A stretch of 64,000 nt of DNA from positions 8,006 to 72,005 of the forward strand of contig CAZAGI010000038.1 in the NCBI GenBank assembly GCA_964484765.1. Direction: 5' to 3'. Below are positions 18,006-27,073 of the stretch, piece by piece (position 1 is the first letter of the stretch; each line of letters starts with the position of its first letter). The position numbers were made by a program, and so were the translations under genes. The stretch is from DSVQ01 sp964484765 (lineage in GTDB: Bacteria; Planctomycetota; Planctomycetia; Planctomycetales; Planctomycetaceae). A model generated the notes under the pieces. The model was not told the DNA's origin. It ran no database searches and saw nothing but the letters and a program-made list of their open reading frames with translations.

Positions 18006-18030
18006 CCGCTTGCGGTTTCGCGCCCCGCGC
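18004..18030 (+). repeat. Dispersed GCGGTTTCGCGCCCCG repeat, copy with ACCGCTT arm
   Basis: The copy begins at the stop codon of the NUDIX gene and reads ACCGCTTGCGGTTTCGCG followed by CCCCGCGC. It is single-armed here (the opposite arm is absent). Close copies are at 25609-25662, 27099-27123, 33571-33606 and 38893-38991. Confidence 0.7.
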
Positions 18031-18052
18031 AGAGACAGCGAAAGATTGTGAC

Positions 18053-19384
18053 GTGAAACGAACCCTGATCCGTGGCGCGACGTGTGTGCTTCCCACCGGA
18101 ATGTCGCAAATCGATGTGCTCATCGACGGGGACAAGATTCTCGATCTCGATCCGCCGCGGACCGCAACCGTGGACGAGATCATCGACGCCAACGGTCTGC
18201 ATCTCCTTCCTGGCGTGATCGACGATCAGGTCCACTTTCGTGAACCCGGTCTCACGCACAAGGAAGATTTGCGGACGGCGACGCGGGCGTGCGCCAAAGG
18301 GGGCGTCACCAGTTTTCTGGAGATGCCGAACACCAAGCCAGAGACGATCACCGTCGAACGACTGCACGACAAACTCGCGCTCGCGGCGACGAAGTGCCTG
18401 GTGAACTACGGATTCTACATCGGCGCGACACCGGACAACGTCGCGGAGTTACAAGCCGCGAAACGGACACCGGGGATCAAGATTTTCATTGGTTCGAGCA
18501 CCGGCAATCTGCTCGTCGATCAGCAGGAAGCGCTGGAGCGCATCTTCGCGGAAACCACACTGCCGATCTGTGCTCACTGTGAAGATGAAGCGACCGTCCG
18601 CGCGAATACGGCGGCACTCAATGGCGGGAAAGACTATGCCGACCATTCGCGCATTCGGGATGAAAAAGCGGCGGTGATTGCCACGAAGCGGTCGATCGAT
18701 CTCGCGTTTCGTCACAATCACCGCTTTCATGTGCTGCATGTTTCCACTGCCGCGGAGACCGAATTCCTGCGTGATCATCGCGGCTTGATCACCGCCGAAG
18801 CGTGTCCGCACCATCTCTTCTTCAACACGAATGATTACGCCCGTCTGAAATCGCTCGTGCAGATGAATCCGTCGATCAAATCTCCCGCGGACAACGCCGG
18901 GTTGTGGAAAGCACTCAACGACGGCCGAATTCAGGTGATCGCGACCGATCACGCGCCGCACACGCTCGAAGAAAAAGATCGGCCGTATCCACAGTCGCCG
19001 TCGGGGTTGCCCGCGGTGGAAAACTCACTGGCGCTGATGCTCGATGCCGCTCATCGCGGGTTGTGCACTGTCGAGCAGGTCGTGAGCTGGATGTGCGATG
19101 CCCCGGCCCGCGTGTGGGACATCGTGAACAAAGGCCGCATCACCCCCGGTTACGATGCCGACCTCGTGCTGGTCGATCTCGAGAAATCGGCCACCATCCG
19201 CAACAGCGAGCAGGCCACGAAATGCGGCTGGAGTCCTTGGGACGGCGTGACCCTCACCGGCTGGCCCGTGCAGACGATTGTCCTCGGCGAAACGGTCTTC
19301 AAAGACGGCGTGATCAACGACAATCACCGCGGCGGCGAAATTCAGTTCGATCACACCCGCAGCGGTTATTGGGCAACGGAGTAA
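18053..19384 (+). CDS. pyrC: Dihydroorotase
   Basis: A 443-residue amidohydrolase of full length for class I dihydroorotase, which cyclises carbamoyl-aspartate in pyrimidine synthesis. The start is GTG. The metal motif reads DDQVHFREPGLTHKED: the first His of the usual HxH is Gln59, a form I recall from Bacteroidetes enzymes. Other motifs are intact: MPNTKP, the FIGSSTGNLL loop, CAHCEDEA, HVLHVST and the C-terminal TDHAPHTLEEK with Asp. A symbol of pyrC follows common annotation use. It is preceded by the NUDIX gene and followed by a broken membrane-protein gene. Confidence 0.92.
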   Translation: MKRTLIRGATCVLPTGMSQIDVLIDGDKILDLDPPRTATVDEIIDANGLHLLPGVIDDQVHFREPGLTHKEDLRTATRACAKGGVTSFLEMPNTKPETITVERLHDKLALAATKCLVNYGFYIGATPDNVAELQAAKRTPGIKIFIGSSTGNLLVDQQEALERIFAETTLPICAHCEDEATVRANTAALNGGKDYADHSRIRDEKAAVIATKRSIDLAFRHNHRFHVLHVSTAAETEFLRDHRGLITAEACPHHLFFNTNDYARLKSLVQMNPSIKSPADNAGLWKALNDGRIQVIATDHAPHTLEEKDRPYPQSPSGLPAVENSLALMLDAAHRGLCTVEQVVSWMCDAPARVWDIVNKGRITPGYDADLVLVDLEKSATIRNSEQATKCGWSPWDGVTLTGWPVQTIVLGETVFKDGVINDNHRGGEIQFDHTRSGYWATE

Positions 19385-19413
19385 ATTTTTTATCGGATCG
19401 CGCAGGTGCCCTT

Positions 19414-20065
19414 ATGCATCCGGTCGACAAACGCTACTGGCAAATCGTCATCGCGGCATGGGTTCTCTTCTTTGCGATTTGTTTTATCAGACCGTGACAA
19501 CGGAACGAGAATTTCTGGTGAATCCGAGCATGTTGGTCATGCTCGCGATCCTGTGGACATTCACCGCAGCCATGGTTGTGGCAGTTCTCGTTGCGATGCC
19601 GCTCCGGATTGCGATCAATCTGGTGATGCCCAGCCGGCGTCGCGCCCGGTTGGAAGAAACTGTCACGCTAGCCACCCTCTTGCTGTTGATTGCGGGATAC
19701 TTTTGGGAATCGCGGCGGGAAAAGTTGGCATTAATGCCACCGCCAGGCGTGGAAACGATCGCCGATTTCGCGGAGCGCATGCCCGCACCCCGTCGCCTGG
19801 AACTTGTCCAGCAAGGGGTCGCGAATACCTGGTCTGGTTCGGCGAGAAATCGGGACCGATCGATATCCCATCGGGACCATCGTGTTATCTGTTCGATGCC
19901 GATGGAAAACTATTGGATTGGCAACTAGAGACCGGCGACGGCGGCCGTGTGGAAAAGTTTCTGCAATCGTCCACCAAAGTGCGAGAACTCACGGTTGAGG
20001 AAGCCGTCAAATTGAAACGAACCGTTACCGTTTTCCGAAATCCTATCGGCGGCTCATCTCTATAG
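19414..20065 (+). pseudogene. Membrane protein gene broken by two single-base frameshifts
   Basis: Three reading frames each hold part of one protein. Frame 1 starts at ATG 19414 (HPVDKRYWQIVIAAWVLFFA) and stops at 19497. The second frame continues from about 19486 (TVTTEREFLVNPSMLVMLAI) to about 19815. The third continues from about 19819 (REYLVWFGEKSGPIDIPSG) to the stop at 20065. Adding one T to the TTTT run at 19482-19485 and one G to the GGGG run at 19815-19818 restores one frame of about 217 residues with three membrane segments and a soluble C-terminal domain. The family was not recognised. Either two sequencing errors or a decaying gene would explain this. Confidence 0.75.
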
Positions 20066-20163
20066 AACGTGCCGTGGATTCTGTAGAATCGTCTTGCCGT
20101 TCCAAGTCGCACGGGTTATTCTGCATGGAAGTTTTCCCCACAACATCCCTGCGGACCGTGTTC

Positions 20164-20877
20164 ATGACAGCGGTTGGATCGACACCGGCGACGACTTCCC
20201 GCGGATTACGCCGTGAGGCGATCGTGGAATCGCTGCTCGCCGACGTCTTTCAGGGCCGTCTGCGGGCCGGGCAGCATCTCGTCACGCAGGAACTCGCCGA
20301 GCGATATGCGGTGTCGCACACACCCATTCGCGAAGCACTCATCGCACTCGCGGGGATCGGGATCATCACGCTGTCCCCCAATCGCGGAGCCGTGGTGAAG
20401 CAGGTCGGGGCGAAAGAAGTTCGCGAGGTGTGCCAGGTCCGCAAAGCGCTCGAATGTGAAGCGGTGCGGCTCGCCTGCGGACGCATTTCACCGGTCGAGT
20501 TGCAGTCGCTGCTCGCCGACCTGAAAAAACTCGCTGGGCGAAATGGAGCCAACGGGTTGAAGCAGGTCGCAAAAGCCCGGGAACTCGACAGCCGGTTGCA
20601 TGACCTCATCGCCGACGCCTCGGGCAACCAGTTTCTCAAACAGGAACTGAACCGGCTGAAACTGTTGTTCCGGGCGTTTCGTGATGTGGCATGGGAACAC
20701 GACGGTGCCCATAACGATTTTCACCGCCTCACCGAAGAAGCCCACGAACACGCCGTGATTGTCGAAGGCCTGCTGGCCAATGACGCCAAAATCGCCAGCC
20801 GCGCCATGTCGAAGCATATCCGTAGCGGCATGGTTTACTGGTCACGAGCACTGACGGCATCAACGAAACACACATAA
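20164..20877 (+). CDS. GntR family (FadR subfamily) transcriptional regulator
   Basis: A 237-residue protein. Residues 15-80 form the winged helix-turn-helix (GRLRAGQHLVTQELAERYAV and SHTPIREALIALAGIGIITL, a standard GntR core ending in the wing NRGAVV). Residues 95-220 form an all-helical FCD ligand domain (ARELDSRLHDLIADASGN carries the D...H metal positions). Such regulators bind small organic acids or sugars and mostly repress neighbouring catabolic operons. An earlier in-frame ATG at 20125 is possible but has no ribosome site. A perfect 22-bp palindrome lies 3 bases after its stop, upstream of the cytochrome/DUF1549/DUF1553 gene, and may be its operator. Confidence 0.88.
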   Translation: MTAVGSTPATTSRGLRREAIVESLLADVFQGRLRAGQHLVTQELAERYAVSHTPIREALIALAGIGIITLSPNRGAVVKQVGAKEVREVCQVRKALECEAVRLACGRISPVELQSLLADLKKLAGRNGANGLKQVAKARELDSRLHDLIADASGNQFLKQELNRLKLLFRAFRDVAWEHDGAHNDFHRLTEEAHEHAVIVEGLLANDAKIASRAMSKHIRSGMVYWSRALTASTKHT

Positions 20878-20880
20878 TCC

Positions 20881-20902
20881 ATCCAAGCGTCGACGCTTGG
20901 AT
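20881..20902. promoter_or_regulatory. Perfect 22-bp palindrome between GntR gene and cytochrome cluster
   Basis: The half-site ATCCAAGCGTC is followed at once by its exact reverse complement, with no spacer. It lies 3 bases after the regulator's stop and 27 bases before the next start codon. It could be an operator of the adjacent GntR protein. As RNA it cannot form a tight hairpin without opening the centre, and no T-run follows, so a terminator is less likely. Confidence 0.5.
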
Positions 20903-20929
20903 CTTGAGATTTCTCGGAGAACGACATCC

Positions 20930-23900
20930 ATGAAATGGCTCGCTTTCCCCATCGCGATGATCGCCACGACTTCGGTCTTCGCAGAAGAACCATTGCAGTA
21001 CAACCGCGATGTGCGGCCGATTCTCGCGGACATGTGCTTTGCGTGTCACGGGCCGGATAGTGCGGCGCGCAAAGCCGATCTCCGGCTCGACAAACGCGAT
21101 ATGGCCATGAGCAGCAAGGCGATCATCCCCGGCGATCCCGCGCAGAGCGAAGTGATTCGCCGCATTCTGTCGAACGACGCCGACGAAGTGATGCCGCCCG
21201 CCAGCACGAAGAAGGCTCTCACCAAGCAGCAGAAGGAAACTCTGCAGCGGTGGGTGAAAGAAGGTGCCGTCTATGAACCGCACTGGTCATTGCTTGCGCC
21301 TCAACAAAAGGAACTCCCCGCGGTAAAAAATGCTGGCTGGGTGCGCAATCCGATTGATCGTTTCATTCTCGCGCGACTGGAAGCGGAGCAGCTTGCCCCC
21401 GCACCGGAGGCCGATAGGCGCACGCTCGCCCGACGGTTGAGCCTCGATCTCACAGGGTTGCCGCCTTCGCCGGAAATGGTTGAAGCGTTCGTCAACGACA
21501 CGTCGCCGGACGCTTACGAAAAGCTCGTCGACACGTTGCTGAAATCGCCGCAATGGGGTGAACACCGGGCGCGCTATTGGCTCGATGCCGCGCGGTATGC
21601 GGACACGCACGGCATCCATTTTGACAACTTCCGTGAGGTCTGGTCTTATCGCGACTGGGTCATTAACGCCTACAACCAGAACAAGCCGTTCGATCAGTTC
21701 ACGATCGAACAGCTCGCGGGCGATCTCCTGCCGGAGGCGACCCTCGAACAGAAGATTGCATCGGGCTTCAACCGCTGCAACATCACCACCAGCGAAGGGG
21801 GCACAATTCCGGAAGAGTATTACGTCCTTTACGCGCGCGATCGGACCGAAACGACATCGCTGGTCTGGATGGGCCTCACCACCGGTTGTGCCGTCTGTCA
21901 CGACCACAAGTTCGACCCGATTTCACAGAAGGAGTTCTATGAACTCGCGGCGTTCTTCAACAACACGACCCAGAATGCCATGGACGGCAACGTGAAGGAC
22001 ACGCCGCCGATCATCACTGTGCCGATGGCGTCCGATCGGGAACGCTTCGGTCAGATGGATGGTGTTATCGCGGCCGCGAAGAAAACCGTTGAGCAACGCA
22101 AGCAGACGGGGCGTCCTGAATTTGATCGCTGGCTCGCGGAAGTCAAACCGGAAACGGCGACGGTCTCGCTGCCGGAATCGGGACTGCAATTCCGGTTACC
22201 GCTCGATGAAGGCCAGGGCGACACGCTCAAGTACTTCGTCCCCGGTGAAACTCGCGAAACAAAGTTAACGAAACCTGTTGACTGGAAGCCCGGCCAGACT
22301 GGTGCGAAAGCGATCAACCTCAACCAAGGTGGTCCCGCCGAGTTCCCGACCGTCGGCGACTTCGATAAAGATCAACCGTTCTCCTGCGGTGCGTGGGTGC
22401 AATTGCCCGCAAACGACGGGGCCGGGGCGATCGTCGCCCGCATGGACGATGGCAACGATTACCGTGGCTGGGACTTGTGGGTCGAAGGCCGCCGCGTCGG
22501 CACGCACATCATCCACAAGTGGCAAGATGACGCGCTCAAGGTTGTTTCCAAGAACCAGGTGAAAGCCAACGAATGGGCGCACGTGCTGGTGACTTATGAC
22601 GGGTCGATGAAAGCCGCCGGCGCGAAGGTCTACATCAACGGTGAATTACAACAGACCAATGTCCAGGCGGATGGATTGAAGAACACGACGAAAACCGCGG
22701 TCCCGTTCAAACTCGGCCAACGTCACAACACCAGCCCGCTGCCCGGCGTGACGATCAACGATGTCCGTGTCTATGACCGGGCGCTCACCGATGCGGAAGC
22801 CGCCGCGCTGGCGAAGACGTCACGCTATGCGGCACTCCTGGCGAAAACGACGGACCAACGCACCACAGACGAAAACAACGAACTCTTCCAGTGGTGGTTG
22901 TCGACGAAAGATCAGCCGTACCAGACCGCCGTAGCCGATGTGCAGAAGTTGGAACGCGAGCTTGCGGACATCAACGCTCGCGGCACCATCGCGCACATCA
23001 TGAACGAGAAGCCCGAGCCAGCGATGGCGTTCGTCCTCTTCCGCGGGGAATACGACAAACGCCGCGATCAAGTCGCACCGGACACTCCCGAAGCGTTGCC
23101 GGCATTCCCTGCCGAGGCCCCGAAGAATCGTCTCGGTCTGGCAAAGTGGCTGCTCGATCCACAGCATCCGCTCACGGCCCGTGTGACGGTCAACCGCAGT
23201 TGGCAGGAACTTTTCGGACAAGGACTCGTGCGCACCGCCGGAGATTTCGGCGTCGCCGGGGAACTACCGTCGCATCCCGAACTGCTCGACTGGCTCGCGA
23301 TCGATTTCCGTGAGCACGGCTGGGACATCAAACGGTTCTACAAGCAGATTGTGATGTCCGCGACCTACCGGCAATCGGCACTCACCACGAAGGACAAACT
23401 CGAAAAAGATCCATCCAATCGGCTACTCGCGCGGGGACCGAGGTTCCGGATGGATGCCGAGATGGTGCGGGATTACGCCCTCGCCGCCAGCGGGTTGCTG
23501 GTCTCCAAACTCGGCGGCCCCAGCGTGAAGCCGTATCAGCCCGACGGCGTGTGGGAAGCGGTCGCGATGATCGGCAGCAATACCCGAGACTATCGCGCTG
23601 ACAAGGGCGAAAACCTCTATCGCCGCAGCATGTACACGTTCTGGAAGCGGAGTGCCCCGCCTGCGAGCATGGACATCTTCAACGCCCCGGCCCGTGAAGT
23701 TTGCACCGTTCGCCGCGAACGGACCAACACACCGCTGCAGGCACTGGTCACGCTCAACGATCCGCAAATGGTGGAAGCCGCAAAATCACTCGCACAGAAG
23801 ACCATCAAAGATGCGAAGCCCACGAACCCCGACCGCATCGACTTCCTGGCACGACGGTTGATCGCACGCCCATTGCGGGCCGAAGAGCAGACGATCGTGC

Positions 23901-24073
23901 AGCAATCCTTGGCCGACCTGTCCGCGTACTACACCGCACATCCCGATGACGCCAAGGCACTACTGGGCGTCGGCGATATGGCGATCGACGCCAGCATGAA
24001 CGCCCCGGAACTCGCCGCATGGACGATGTTGACGAACGAGTTGCTGAATCTCGATGAAGTGTTGAACAAGTAA
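20930..24073 (+). CDS. Planctomycete cytochrome c / DUF1549 / LamG / DUF1553 protein
   Basis: A 1047-residue protein. The start at 20930 gives a signal peptide (KWLAFPIAMIATTSVFA) behind a CGGAGAA ribosome site. Residues 20-115: cytochrome c domain with CFACH at 36-40 and DEVMPPASTKK. DUF1549 at about 130-350, with a second CXXCH in GCAVCHDHKFDPI. Residues about 410-620 are a concanavalin-like LamG domain (FSCGAWVQLPANDGAG, AHVLVTYDGSM, VRVYDRALTDAEAAAL), a possible carbohydrate-binding module. DUF1553 follows at about 715-1000. It heads the cluster with two DUF1501 proteins and a TolB-like propeller, and directly follows the GntR gene and its palindrome, so it may be controlled by that regulator. 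Confidence 0.93.
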   Translation: MKWLAFPIAMIATTSVFAEEPLQYNRDVRPILADMCFACHGPDSAARKADLRLDKRDMAMSSKAIIPGDPAQSEVIRRILSNDADEVMPPASTKKALTKQQKETLQRWVKEGAVYEPHWSLLAPQQKELPAVKNAGWVRNPIDRFILARLEAEQLAPAPEADRRTLARRLSLDLTGLPPSPEMVEAFVNDTSPDAYEKLVDTLLKSPQWGEHRARYWLDAARYADTHGIHFDNFREVWSYRDWVINAYNQNKPFDQFTIEQLAGDLLPEATLEQKIASGFNRCNITTSEGGTIPEEYYVLYARDRTETTSLVWMGLTTGCAVCHDHKFDPISQKEFYELAAFFNNTTQNAMDGNVKDTPPIITVPMASDRERFGQMDGVIAAAKKTVEQRKQTGRPEFDRWLAEVKPETATVSLPESGLQFRLPLDEGQGDTLKYFVPGETRETKLTKPVDWKPGQTGAKAINLNQGGPAEFPTVGDFDKDQPFSCGAWVQLPANDGAGAIVARMDDGNDYRGWDLWVEGRRVGTHIIHKWQDDALKVVSKNQVKANEWAHVLVTYDGSMKAAGAKVYINGELQQTNVQADGLKNTTKTAVPFKLGQRHNTSPLPGVTINDVRVYDRALTDAEAAALAKTSRYAALLAKTTDQRTTDENNELFQWWLSTKDQPYQTAVADVQKLERELADINARGTIAHIMNEKPEPAMAFVLFRGEYDKRRDQVAPDTPEALPAFPAEAPKNRLGLAKWLLDPQHPLTARVTVNRSWQELFGQGLVRTAGDFGVAGELPSHPELLDWLAIDFREHGWDIKRFYKQIVMSATYRQSALTTKDKLEKDPSNRLLARGPRFRMDAEMVRDYALAASGLLVSKLGGPSVKPYQPDGVWEAVAMIGSNTRDYRADKGENLYRRSMYTFWKRSAPPASMDIFNAPAREVCTVRRERTNTPLQALVTLNDPQMVEAAKSLAQKTIKDAKPTNPDRIDFLARRLIARPLRAEEQTIVQQSLADLSAYYTAHPDDAKALLGVGDMAIDASMNAPELAAWTMLTNELLNLDEVLNK

Positions 24074-24123
24074 ACGTCGATTCACACCGATCACAACCGA
24101 ACCGAAATAACAAAGGACAAATC

Positions 24124-25584
24124 ATGTCCCTGTTCGATGAATACCGCCAGGCGATGACTCGCCGATTGTTCTGTCAGCGCGGCTCGCACTTGCTCGGCGG
24201 GGCGGCGCTAGCATCGCTGATGGCGTCCGGAAAGCCGCTCAATGCGGCCACTGTCAGTGAAGCCGCAAAAACGCATCCGGCACACATCGCGTCGCGGGCC
24301 AAGCACGTCATCTATCTGCACATGGTCGGCGGCCCGGCGCAGATGGACCTCTACGACTACAAACCGGTCATGCAGGACTGGTTCGACAAGGATCTGCCCG
24401 ATTCCGTCCGCATGGGGCAACGGCTCACGACGATGACCTCGGGACAAAAACGGTTCCCCATCGCACCGTCGAAGTACAAGTTCGCCCAGCAGGGTGAATG
24501 CGGCATGTGGATGTCGGAGATGCTGCCGTATACTGCGAAAATGGCCGACGATCTCGTGTTCATTCGCAGCATGAATACGGAAGCGATCAACCATGAACCG
24601 GCCATCAGTTACATGCAGACCGGCAACCAGAACACCGGGCGGCCATGTCTCGGATCGTGGGCTTCCTACGGCCTCGGTTCGATGAACGAAGACCTGCCGG
24701 CGTTCGTGGTCTTGGTCGCCAAACCCAGCAATCAGGAACAGGTGCAAGCGATCTCAGCGCGGTTGTGGGGCTCGGGTTATCTCCCCGGCGAACACGCGGG
24801 GGTCTCGTTCCGCTCGGGGCCCGATCCAATCCTGTACATCAACAACCCGCCGGGCGTTCCCACGGAGATTCGTCGCAAAACGCTCGATGGCCTCAAGTCG
24901 CTCAACGAACTGACCTACCAGCAGCTCGGCGATCCTGAGACGAACACCCGCATCCAGCAGTACGAACTGGCGTACCGCATGCAGGCCAGTGTTCCCGATC
25001 TCGTCGACCTCAAAGACGAAACCGAGAACACCGAAAAACTCTACGGCCCGGATATTCGCAAGCCAGGATCGTTCGCCCACACGGTGCTCCTGGCCCGACG
25101 AATGGTCGAGCGCGGCGTGCGCTTCGTACAGATCTATCACAACAACTGGGACCACCACGGTAACCTTGTCGGCCGGATGAAAGACCAGACCCGCGACGTC
25201 GACCAGCCGTGTTATGGTCTCGTGCAGGATTTGAAAGCCCGCGGTCTGCTCGATGACACACTCGTCATCTGGGGGGGCGAGTTCGGCCGGACGATTTACT
25301 CCCAGGGCGGCGTCTCGAAGGAAAACTACGGCCGCGACCATCACCCGCGGTGCTTCACCATGTGGATGGCCGGCGGCGGCAGCAAGGGCGGCACCATCTA
25401 CGGCGAAACCGACGATTTTTCGTATAACATTGTCAAAGACCCTGTCCACATTCGCGACTTCCACGCCACCGTGCTGCATCTGCTCGGCTTCGATCCGGAA
25501 GCGTTCACGTATAAATTCCAAGGCCTCGATCAACGCCTCATCGGCGTGGAAGCGGCGCATGTGATCAAGGCGCTGATTGCGTAG
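24124..25584 (+). CDS. DUF1501 family protein
   Basis: A 486-residue protein with a Tat-like leader (TRRLFCQRGSHLLGGAALAS). It shows MVGGPAQMDLYDYKP, the MNTEAINHEPAISYMQTGNQ block, YHNNWDHHGNLVG, then WGGEFGRTIYSQGG and GRDHHPRCFTMWMAGGG. Relative to the one at 14450, the FGRT motif lacks the usual Pro. It starts 50 bases after the cytochrome/DUF1549/DUF1553 gene, so they are probably co-transcribed. The large hairpin at 25609 follows. Confidence 0.93.
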   Translation: MSLFDEYRQAMTRRLFCQRGSHLLGGAALASLMASGKPLNAATVSEAAKTHPAHIASRAKHVIYLHMVGGPAQMDLYDYKPVMQDWFDKDLPDSVRMGQRLTTMTSGQKRFPIAPSKYKFAQQGECGMWMSEMLPYTAKMADDLVFIRSMNTEAINHEPAISYMQTGNQNTGRPCLGSWASYGLGSMNEDLPAFVVLVAKPSNQEQVQAISARLWGSGYLPGEHAGVSFRSGPDPILYINNPPGVPTEIRRKTLDGLKSLNELTYQQLGDPETNTRIQQYELAYRMQASVPDLVDLKDETENTEKLYGPDIRKPGSFAHTVLLARRMVERGVRFVQIYHNNWDHHGNLVGRMKDQTRDVDQPCYGLVQDLKARGLLDDTLVIWGGEFGRTIYSQGGVSKENYGRDHHPRCFTMWMAGGGSKGGTIYGETDDFSYNIVKDPVHIRDFHATVLHLLGFDPEAFTYKFQGLDQRLIGVEAAHVIKALIA

Positions 25585-25608
25585 ACCGGGACACTCCGCC
25601 ACTTCATG

Positions 25609-25662
25609 ACGGGGCGCGAAACCGCAAGCCGACATCCCACGCTTCGCGGTTTCGCGCCCCGT
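25609..25662. repeat. Inverted pair of the dispersed GCGGTTTCG repeat (hairpin)
   Basis: The left arm at 25609-25629 (ACGGGGCGCGAAACCGCAAG) and the right arm at 25641-25662 (GCTTCGCGGTTTCGCGCC, then CCGT) are reverse complements apart from one extra base. The loop is 11 bases. This is the clearest two-armed copy of the repeat family and may end transcription between the two DUF1501 genes. Confidence 0.8.
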
Positions 25663-25715
25663 GTTGTTGCCGCCCCGTGCCCACCGATTTCACCCCTTCC
25701 GCAACATCAACCATT

Positions 25716-25738
25716 CCTGATATATTCTCTATCAGGAG
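25716..25738 (+). promoter_or_regulatory. Small hairpin overlapping the ribosome site of the second DUF1501 gene
   Basis: CCTGATA and TATCAGG form a 7-bp stem with a 7-base loop. The right arm ends in the AGGAG ribosome site that lies 9 bases before the start at 25748, so folding would hide it. TATATT inside the loop region could also be a -10 element. The regulatory meaning is inferred. Confidence 0.3.
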
Positions 25739-25747
25739 AGCCAGCGA

Positions 25748-27073
25748 ATGTTGCATCTCGGGTGGGGAACGCAGAGGAATTGCGCGGGGATCAGCCGCCG
25801 GGCGATGTTGCAGGCCGGCGGCGCGAGTCTGCTCGGACTGACACTCGGCGATTTGCACCGCCAACCTGTCGCGGCTGCAACGTCGGCGGTGCAGAAGAAC
25901 TGCATCTTCATCTGGCTCTCCGGCGGTCCCAGTCAGTTTGAAACCTTCGATCCGAAACCACATGCCATTGATGCGGTGCGCGGTCCGTACGGAGCGATTC
26001 CGACGAATGTTGTGGGGACACAGTTCTGCGAATTATTACCGCAACTCGCCCGACGGGCTGATCAACTCGCGGTCATCCGCTCGTTAACGCACAACAATTT
26101 TGGCCACGATTCCGTGGCGATGGCATCGGGATTCGACGGCCAGAAGACTTCGTTTGGAGCCGTCGTCACGAAGCTGCGGCCGTCGCGCGGGACGATGCCG
26201 CCTTATGTGCATCTCGGGTCGTATCGCGGCAACGGCACCATCGAACAGACCGGCCTCGATCACGTCGGCGGCGGCGACTTTGGTCCCGCGCTCGAACCAC
26301 TGGTCATTCGTGACCCGCAAGGCAAGTCGGTCAACCTTTCGGAATTTGCACTGGCAGCCGATGTTCCCGCCGAGCGGCTGAACCAACGTACTGAATTACT
26401 CGGTTCGATCGATCGCCTGCGGAAGTCAGTCGAGACCGGTCGCACTCTCGGCGAGATGACGCAGAACTATCAGCGGGCCGTCGATGTGCTCACGTCGACA
26501 CAGGTCCGCGATGCCTTCGATGTGAAGCGCGAACCGGACAAGCTGCGGATGCAGTATGGGGCGAACTTTTTTGGCCAATCCTGTCTGCTGGCCCGCCGAC
26601 TTGTCGAAGCCGGAACGCGGTTCGTGCAGATTAAGTGGTACGACTGCATCGCCTTCGATGCGTGGGATGTCCACGGGGCGGAACTCCCGGGCATGTCACG
26701 GATGGAACAGCAACTCTGCCCGCGCTTCGATCAGGGTCTGTCGGCACTCGTCGATGATCTGCAGCAGCGCGGATTGCTCGATTCCACGCTCGTTGTCGCC
26801 GTCGGCGAGTTCGGACGCACGCCGAACATCAACAAGTTCGGTGCCCGCGATCACTGGGCCCACACCTTCTCGGCGGTGATGGCTGGTGGCGGCGCTCCTG
26901 GCGGAACTGTGATCGGCAGCAGCGACGCCAAAGGCGCCTTCCCTGCCAGCCGTCCGGTGAAGCCCGAGGAATTCGCCACCACGATTTATCATTGCCTCGG
27001 TCTCGACCCGGTCAACGATCTCCGCGTCCGCCCCTTCATCCGCGACGCCGTCCCGCTCGCCGAGTTCACCTGA
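25748..27073 (+). CDS. DUF1501 family protein
   Basis: A 441-residue protein with N-terminal ISRRAMLQAGGASLLGLTLG, a Tat-like leader. Blocks: FIWLSGGPSQFETFDPKPHA, VIRSLTHNNFGHDSVAMASG, FVQIKWYDCIAFDAWDVHG, GEFGRTPNINKFGARDHW and VMAGGGAPGGTVIGSSDAKG. Here the WDHH motif is WDVH, and the C-terminal region is closer to the partial protein at the window start (GRDHWPQVW, GGQVIG) than to the 24124 protein, so the two belong to different DUF1501 subgroups. Its stop codon overlaps the start of the next gene (TGATG), so translation is coupled. Confidence 0.93.
   Translation: MLHLGWGTQRNCAGISRRAMLQAGGASLLGLTLGDLHRQPVAAATSAVQKNCIFIWLSGGPSQFETFDPKPHAIDAVRGPYGAIPTNVVGTQFCELLPQLARRADQLAVIRSLTHNNFGHDSVAMASGFDGQKTSFGAVVTKLRPSRGTMPPYVHLGSYRGNGTIEQTGLDHVGGGDFGPALEPLVIRDPQGKSVNLSEFALAADVPAERLNQRTELLGSIDRLRKSVETGRTLGEMTQNYQRAVDVLTSTQVRDAFDVKREPDKLRMQYGANFFGQSCLLARRLVEAGTRFVQIKWYDCIAFDAWDVHGAELPGMSRMEQQLCPRFDQGLSALVDDLQQRGLLDSTLVVAVGEFGRTPNINKFGARDHWAHTFSAVMAGGGAPGGTVIGSSDAKGAFPASRPVKPEEFATTIYHCLGLDPVNDLRVRPFIRDAVPLAEFT

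Noticed and set aside
20881..20902. The 22-bp palindrome as an insertion sequence end
   Set aside because: There is no transposase and no second copy was noticed in the window.
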